Assembly: GCA_024226335.1 (NCBI GenBank)
Contig: JAAELY010000497.1
Span: forward strand, 1-64,000
Length of the DNA stretch: 64,000 nt
Direction of reading: 5' to 3'
From: a bacterium
GTDB lineage: Bacteria > Myxococcota_A > UBA9160 > SZUA-336
Positions 61,450-64,000 of the stretch are shown piece by piece (the stretch's first letter is position 1; the number at the start of each line of letters is the position of its first letter). The notes under the pieces are model-generated. The model was not told the origin of the DNA and made no database searches. It was given only the letters and a program-made list of their open reading frames with translations. The position numbers were made by a program, and so were the translations under genes.

Positions 61450-62987
61450 TGCGCGCATTGCACGGAGTCGGACTCGTGATGATCCTCGCAGGCCTGGGCG
61501 CGTACTACGCGACCGACCAGCTCTCCCCTTTTTCAATCGCCAATCTGATCGTGGGTCCAGTGCTGCTCGCCGCCGCCGCGATCGCGAACAGTCGCAAGAT
61601 CAGCGGGTTTTCGGGGGCACTCTCGAAGAGGATCGTCTGGCGCTGGTCGGGCATCGGGGTGAGCGTGCTCGCGGTCGTCGTGGGAATCAACTACCTGGGA
61701 CGCGACTGGGGTGCGCGAATCGATCTGACCGTGGCTCAAAACTACTCGCTCTCCGATCAGAGCCACCAGATCTGCGCGGAACTCGAGGAAGCCGGGCCGA
61801 CGACGAACCTCGACCTGTACTTCTTCGAGGACAGCCTGGTCGCCCGAGACGTGCGCCTGCTCGTGAAAGCCTATGAGGCCGATTGCTCGCACCTCTCGGT
61901 TCACGACGTCAGATACGAAGATGCACCGCGTCACGCGGCCGAAGTCTTCGGGAGCTACAACACCACAGTCGTGGCCTGCGCCCAAGCGCGTTGCGACCCC
62001 ATCGGATATCCGTCCGAAGAGAACATCACGAATTCGATCGCGCGGCTGTCCCGCGGCCAGTCGCGCCCGTTGCGCGGCTATTTCGTGATCGGTCACGGCG
62101 AGATCGATCTGGCCAGCCAGGCCGGCAACGGTTTCTCCGGGGTTGCAGAACTGCTGCGCAATGAGGGCGTAGAGGCTCGCGCGAGTATCGGGCCGTCACA
62201 AAAAGACGTGCCAGACGATGCCGATGTCCTGATCATCGCCGCCCCGGAGCGGGGCTTTCTCGAGCCGGAAATCGCTTCGATCGAGCGCTACCTCGAAAAC
62301 GGCGGTCGGCTCCTCGTCCTGCTCGAGCCGGGTACGCAGACAAATCTGATCGAACTGCTGGAACGCTGGGGGTTCGGCATCGGAGACGGCATCGTGGCGG
62401 ACCGTGCGACCAGCCCGTTGCTTCGGGATTCAAAAGCCATCTCGCTGATCACACACAGGTTCTCGGCCGATCATCCGGTCACGCGCAAAATGAGCAATCG
62501 CACGATGGTCCTGAATCCCGGAGCCCGGCCGATCCGCCGCCAGCGCAAGCCCCAGCCGAAGGACCGCCTCGAAAATCTGGCGTACTCCAGCCGCCACGCC
62601 TGGGTCGAGCGCGACGTCGAAGGCGCGCTCGCCGGGCGACCGATCCGGGCGGACGCAGAAGAACTCCAGGACCTGGAGATCCCGATCGCTGCCGCCGGAA
62701 GCTATCCACGGGGCGATCGCGAAGCGCGCATCGTGGTCATCGGCGATCGCGACTTCGCGTCGAATCGCCTGCTCTCGTCGCTATACGGAAAAGACCTTTT
62801 CATGAACTCTTTCTGGTGGCTCGCCGAAAACGACAGTCGGATCGCAATCCGTCCGAAATTCTGGACGCCCGACCAGGATCCACTGACACTTCAGCAGACA
62901 GTCGCCTACTTCTACTTCATGGCATTCGCACTGCCGGAGCTATTGTTGCTCTTGGGCATTCGTGCCTGGTATAGACAACGCAGCTGA
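61449..62987 (+). CDS. GldG-like ABC-associated substrate-binding membrane protein
   Basis: 512 residues from GTG 61449, which shares one base with the preceding stop (TAGTG). Two N-terminal helices, a large extracytoplasmic domain with RIDLTVAQNYSLSDQSHQIC, LRGYFVIGHGEIDLASQ and LLVLLEPGTQTNLIELL, and a C-terminal helix (FYFMAFALPELLLLLGIRAW). The pattern is that of Gldg/ABC_uncharacterised proteins. In Bacteroidetes GldA/F/G support gliding; in Proteobacteria the cargo is unknown. Confidence 0.92.
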   Translation: MRALHGVGLVMILAGLGAYYATDQLSPFSIANLIVGPVLLAAAAIANSRKISGFSGALSKRIVWRWSGIGVSVLAVVVGINYLGRDWGARIDLTVAQNYSLSDQSHQICAELEEAGPTTNLDLYFFEDSLVARDVRLLVKAYEADCSHLSVHDVRYEDAPRHAAEVFGSYNTTVVACAQARCDPIGYPSEENITNSIARLSRGQSRPLRGYFVIGHGEIDLASQAGNGFSGVAELLRNEGVEARASIGPSQKDVPDDADVLIIAAPERGFLEPEIASIERYLENGGRLLVLLEPGTQTNLIELLERWGFGIGDGIVADRATSPLLRDSKAISLITHRFSADHPVTRKMSNRTMVLNPGARPIRRQRKPQPKDRLENLAYSSRHAWVERDVEGALAGRPIRADAEELQDLEIPIAAAGSYPRGDREARIVVIGDRDFASNRLLSSLYGKDLFMNSFWWLAENDSRIAIRPKFWTPDQDPLTLQQTVAYFYFMAFALPELLLLLGIRAWYRQRS

Positions 62988-63096
62988 GTCCGATCAGGAA
63001 CTGGCTGGAAATTCCCCGATCCGGCAAATACAGTTCACGAGCAATCGACGGGGCATCAAGATGGGCCGCGGGAAAGGCCCCCCAACGGAGGATCGC

Positions 63097-63840
63097 ATGA
63101 GACACCTAGCGGTGGTTGGTTTCGCTTTACTTGTTCTGGTCGGCAGCCTCGGCTGTCAGCCTCCGGGAAGCGCTTCAAAGGCCGACGTTGACGCCATCAG
63201 CGCCAAGCAGGACGAGATCCTCGCCAAGTTGACCGCACTCGAAGCGGGCCAGAAGCGCCTCGCGGCCGCACCGGCCAAGCGACCGGGTCCACCGCCCGAG
63301 GATTTCAACAAGGTCCACAAGATCAACACAGCCGGATCTCCGGTCCTGGGCAATCCCGATGCGCCCATCGAGCTGGTCGAGTACTCCGACTTCCAGTGCC
63401 CGTTCTGCGATCGCGTGCGCCCGGTGTTGAAAGAAGTGCTCGAGAAGAATCAGGGCAAGGTCAAGCTCGTGTTCAAGCATTTCCCGCTCAGCTTCCACAG
63501 ATCGGCTCGCCCCGCTGCCGTGGCCTCCATGGCCGCTGCCGAGCAGGGCAAGTTCTGGGAGATGCACGACGTGCTGTTCGAAAACCACCGCTCGCTGGAT
63601 TCCTCGAAGTTCGAGGAGTACGCGCAGAAGGCGGGTCTCGATGTCGAGCGTTTCAAGGCGGATCTGGCCAAGAACAAGGCGGCCTACGAGAAGAAGGTCA
63701 GCTCGGATTTCTCGGAAGGCCAATCGAACGACGTGCGCGGTACCCCGAGTCTGTACATCGGCGGCAAGAAGGTGCGTGCCCGTTCACCGGAAGCCATGTC
63801 CGCAATGATCGAGGAAGCGCTCAAGGCCAGCGGCGGCTGA
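63097..63840 (+). CDS. DsbA/thioredoxin-fold lipoprotein
   Basis: 247 residues from ATG 63097 with GGAGG six bases upstream. A lipoprotein signal ends VGSLGC (lipidated Cys20). A predicted coiled coil (about 28-55) and a proline-rich linker precede a DsbA-like domain: LVEYSDFQCPFCDRVRPVLKE (CPFC 101-104) and cis-proline loop RGTPSLYIGG. Relatives are DsbA-type thiol oxidants or DsbC/G-type isomerases facing the periplasm. It may act with the other thiol proteins, for example the octaheme fusion; that link is speculation. Confidence 0.92.
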   Translation: MRHLAVVGFALLVLVGSLGCQPPGSASKADVDAISAKQDEILAKLTALEAGQKRLAAAPAKRPGPPPEDFNKVHKINTAGSPVLGNPDAPIELVEYSDFQCPFCDRVRPVLKEVLEKNQGKVKLVFKHFPLSFHRSARPAAVASMAAAEQGKFWEMHDVLFENHRSLDSSKFEEYAQKAGLDVERFKADLAKNKAAYEKKVSSDFSEGQSNDVRGTPSLYIGGKKVRARSPEAMSAMIEEALKASGG

Positions 63841-63858
63841 TCGCGCTCCGGGCCGACC

Positions 63859-64000
63859 TCAGCGCGACTGGAGTGCCGAGAGATAGTCCAGGATCCGTGC
63901 CGCATTCGCGCCGAAATCGCTGCGACCCATACGGGAACGCGAGCGGAGGTCGACGCGCGTGCCAGATCCGTCCGGGCGCACACGCACGACGATATCGTCT
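63859..64000 (-). CDS. C-terminal fragment of a DUF1499 protein
   Basis: The gene enters from the right edge; its last 46 codons are here, ending at the TGA of 63861-63859. The sequence DDIVVRVRPDGSGTRVDLRS then RSRMGRSDFGANAARILDYL is the typical DUF1499 C-terminus (RS.SR.G..D.G.NA.RI). The family is uncharacterised. It converges on the DsbA-like gene 18 bases away. Confidence 0.85.
   Translation of the reverse strand, partial: DDIVVRVRPDGSGTRVDLRSRSRMGRSDFGANAARILDYLSALQSR

Overview
The window is GC-rich, almost fully coding DNA from a Gram-negative bacterium. lpxC (lipid A synthesis), NtrY/NtrX, Ser/Thr kinase and TPR proteins, Gld-type ABC genes and a DUF35/thiolase pair together suggest an uncultured lineage of deltaproteobacterial grade (Myxococcota, Desulfobacterota or Binatota-like). 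There is no rRNA or tRNA to fix this, so the placement is inference. I see no phage, IS element, integrase or CRISPR array, and no frameshifted gene.

Layout. 1-6.6 kb is an envelope or glycan block: a GDSL-type fragment at the left edge, a GT39-like membrane glycosyltransferase, two overlapping GT2 genes (the second has lost its catalytic motifs), and a convergent carbamoyltransferase/SxtJ-like/DUF5989-like operon. 6.6-16.2 kb (minus strand) is purine synthesis (purQ-purL-purF; purB-purS) with dut, cdsA and an M16 peptidase. An unrelated plus-strand gene splits purS from purQ. 16.2-25.3 kb (minus) is the translation and RNA block rimP-nusA-infB-DUF503-rbfA-truB-rpsO-pnp. 25.4-30.8 kb (minus) is ntrY-ntrX-pyrK-pyrD, with pyrK translationally coupled to ntrX. 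30.9-38.7 kb is one gene for a 2,573-residue TPR-like protein, ending at a convergent hairpin opposite lpxC. 40.2-46.6 kb (minus) is yebC-ruvC-ruvA-ruvB-TSUP transporter-Ser/Thr kinase; the kinase carries an array of about twenty 13-residue helical repeats.

46.9-49.5 kb (plus) is a non-canonical Hsp70 with an acidic tail plus a small J-domain partner, followed by a 32-bp tandem repeat. 49.7-52.6 kb holds a DUF35/thiolase pair and, convergently, xdhC-like and sufU-like genes. 52.7-57.6 kb (plus) is a chain of overlapping genes: a double-thioredoxin/octaheme cytochrome fusion, a family-4 uracil-DNA glycosylase, a ceramidase-like hydrolase and aroE. 57.6-59.8 kb (minus) is an acyl-CoA dehydrogenase and a Gfo/Idh/MocA oxidoreductase. 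59.9-63.0 kb (plus) is a GldA/F/G-like ABC system, followed by a DsbA-like lipoprotein. A DUF1499 gene runs off the right edge.

Genes are packed with 4-nt ATGA, GTGA or TTGA overlaps, and GTG or TTG starts are frequent. Several starts were therefore moved from the longest frame to a codon with a good ribosome-binding site. The most unusual items are the thioredoxin-octaheme fusion, the kinase with 13-residue repeats, the lidless Hsp70/J pair and the giant TPR protein. The carbamoyltransferase/SxtJ/DUF5989 set and a long hairpin in the rpsO-pnp gap are also worth attention.
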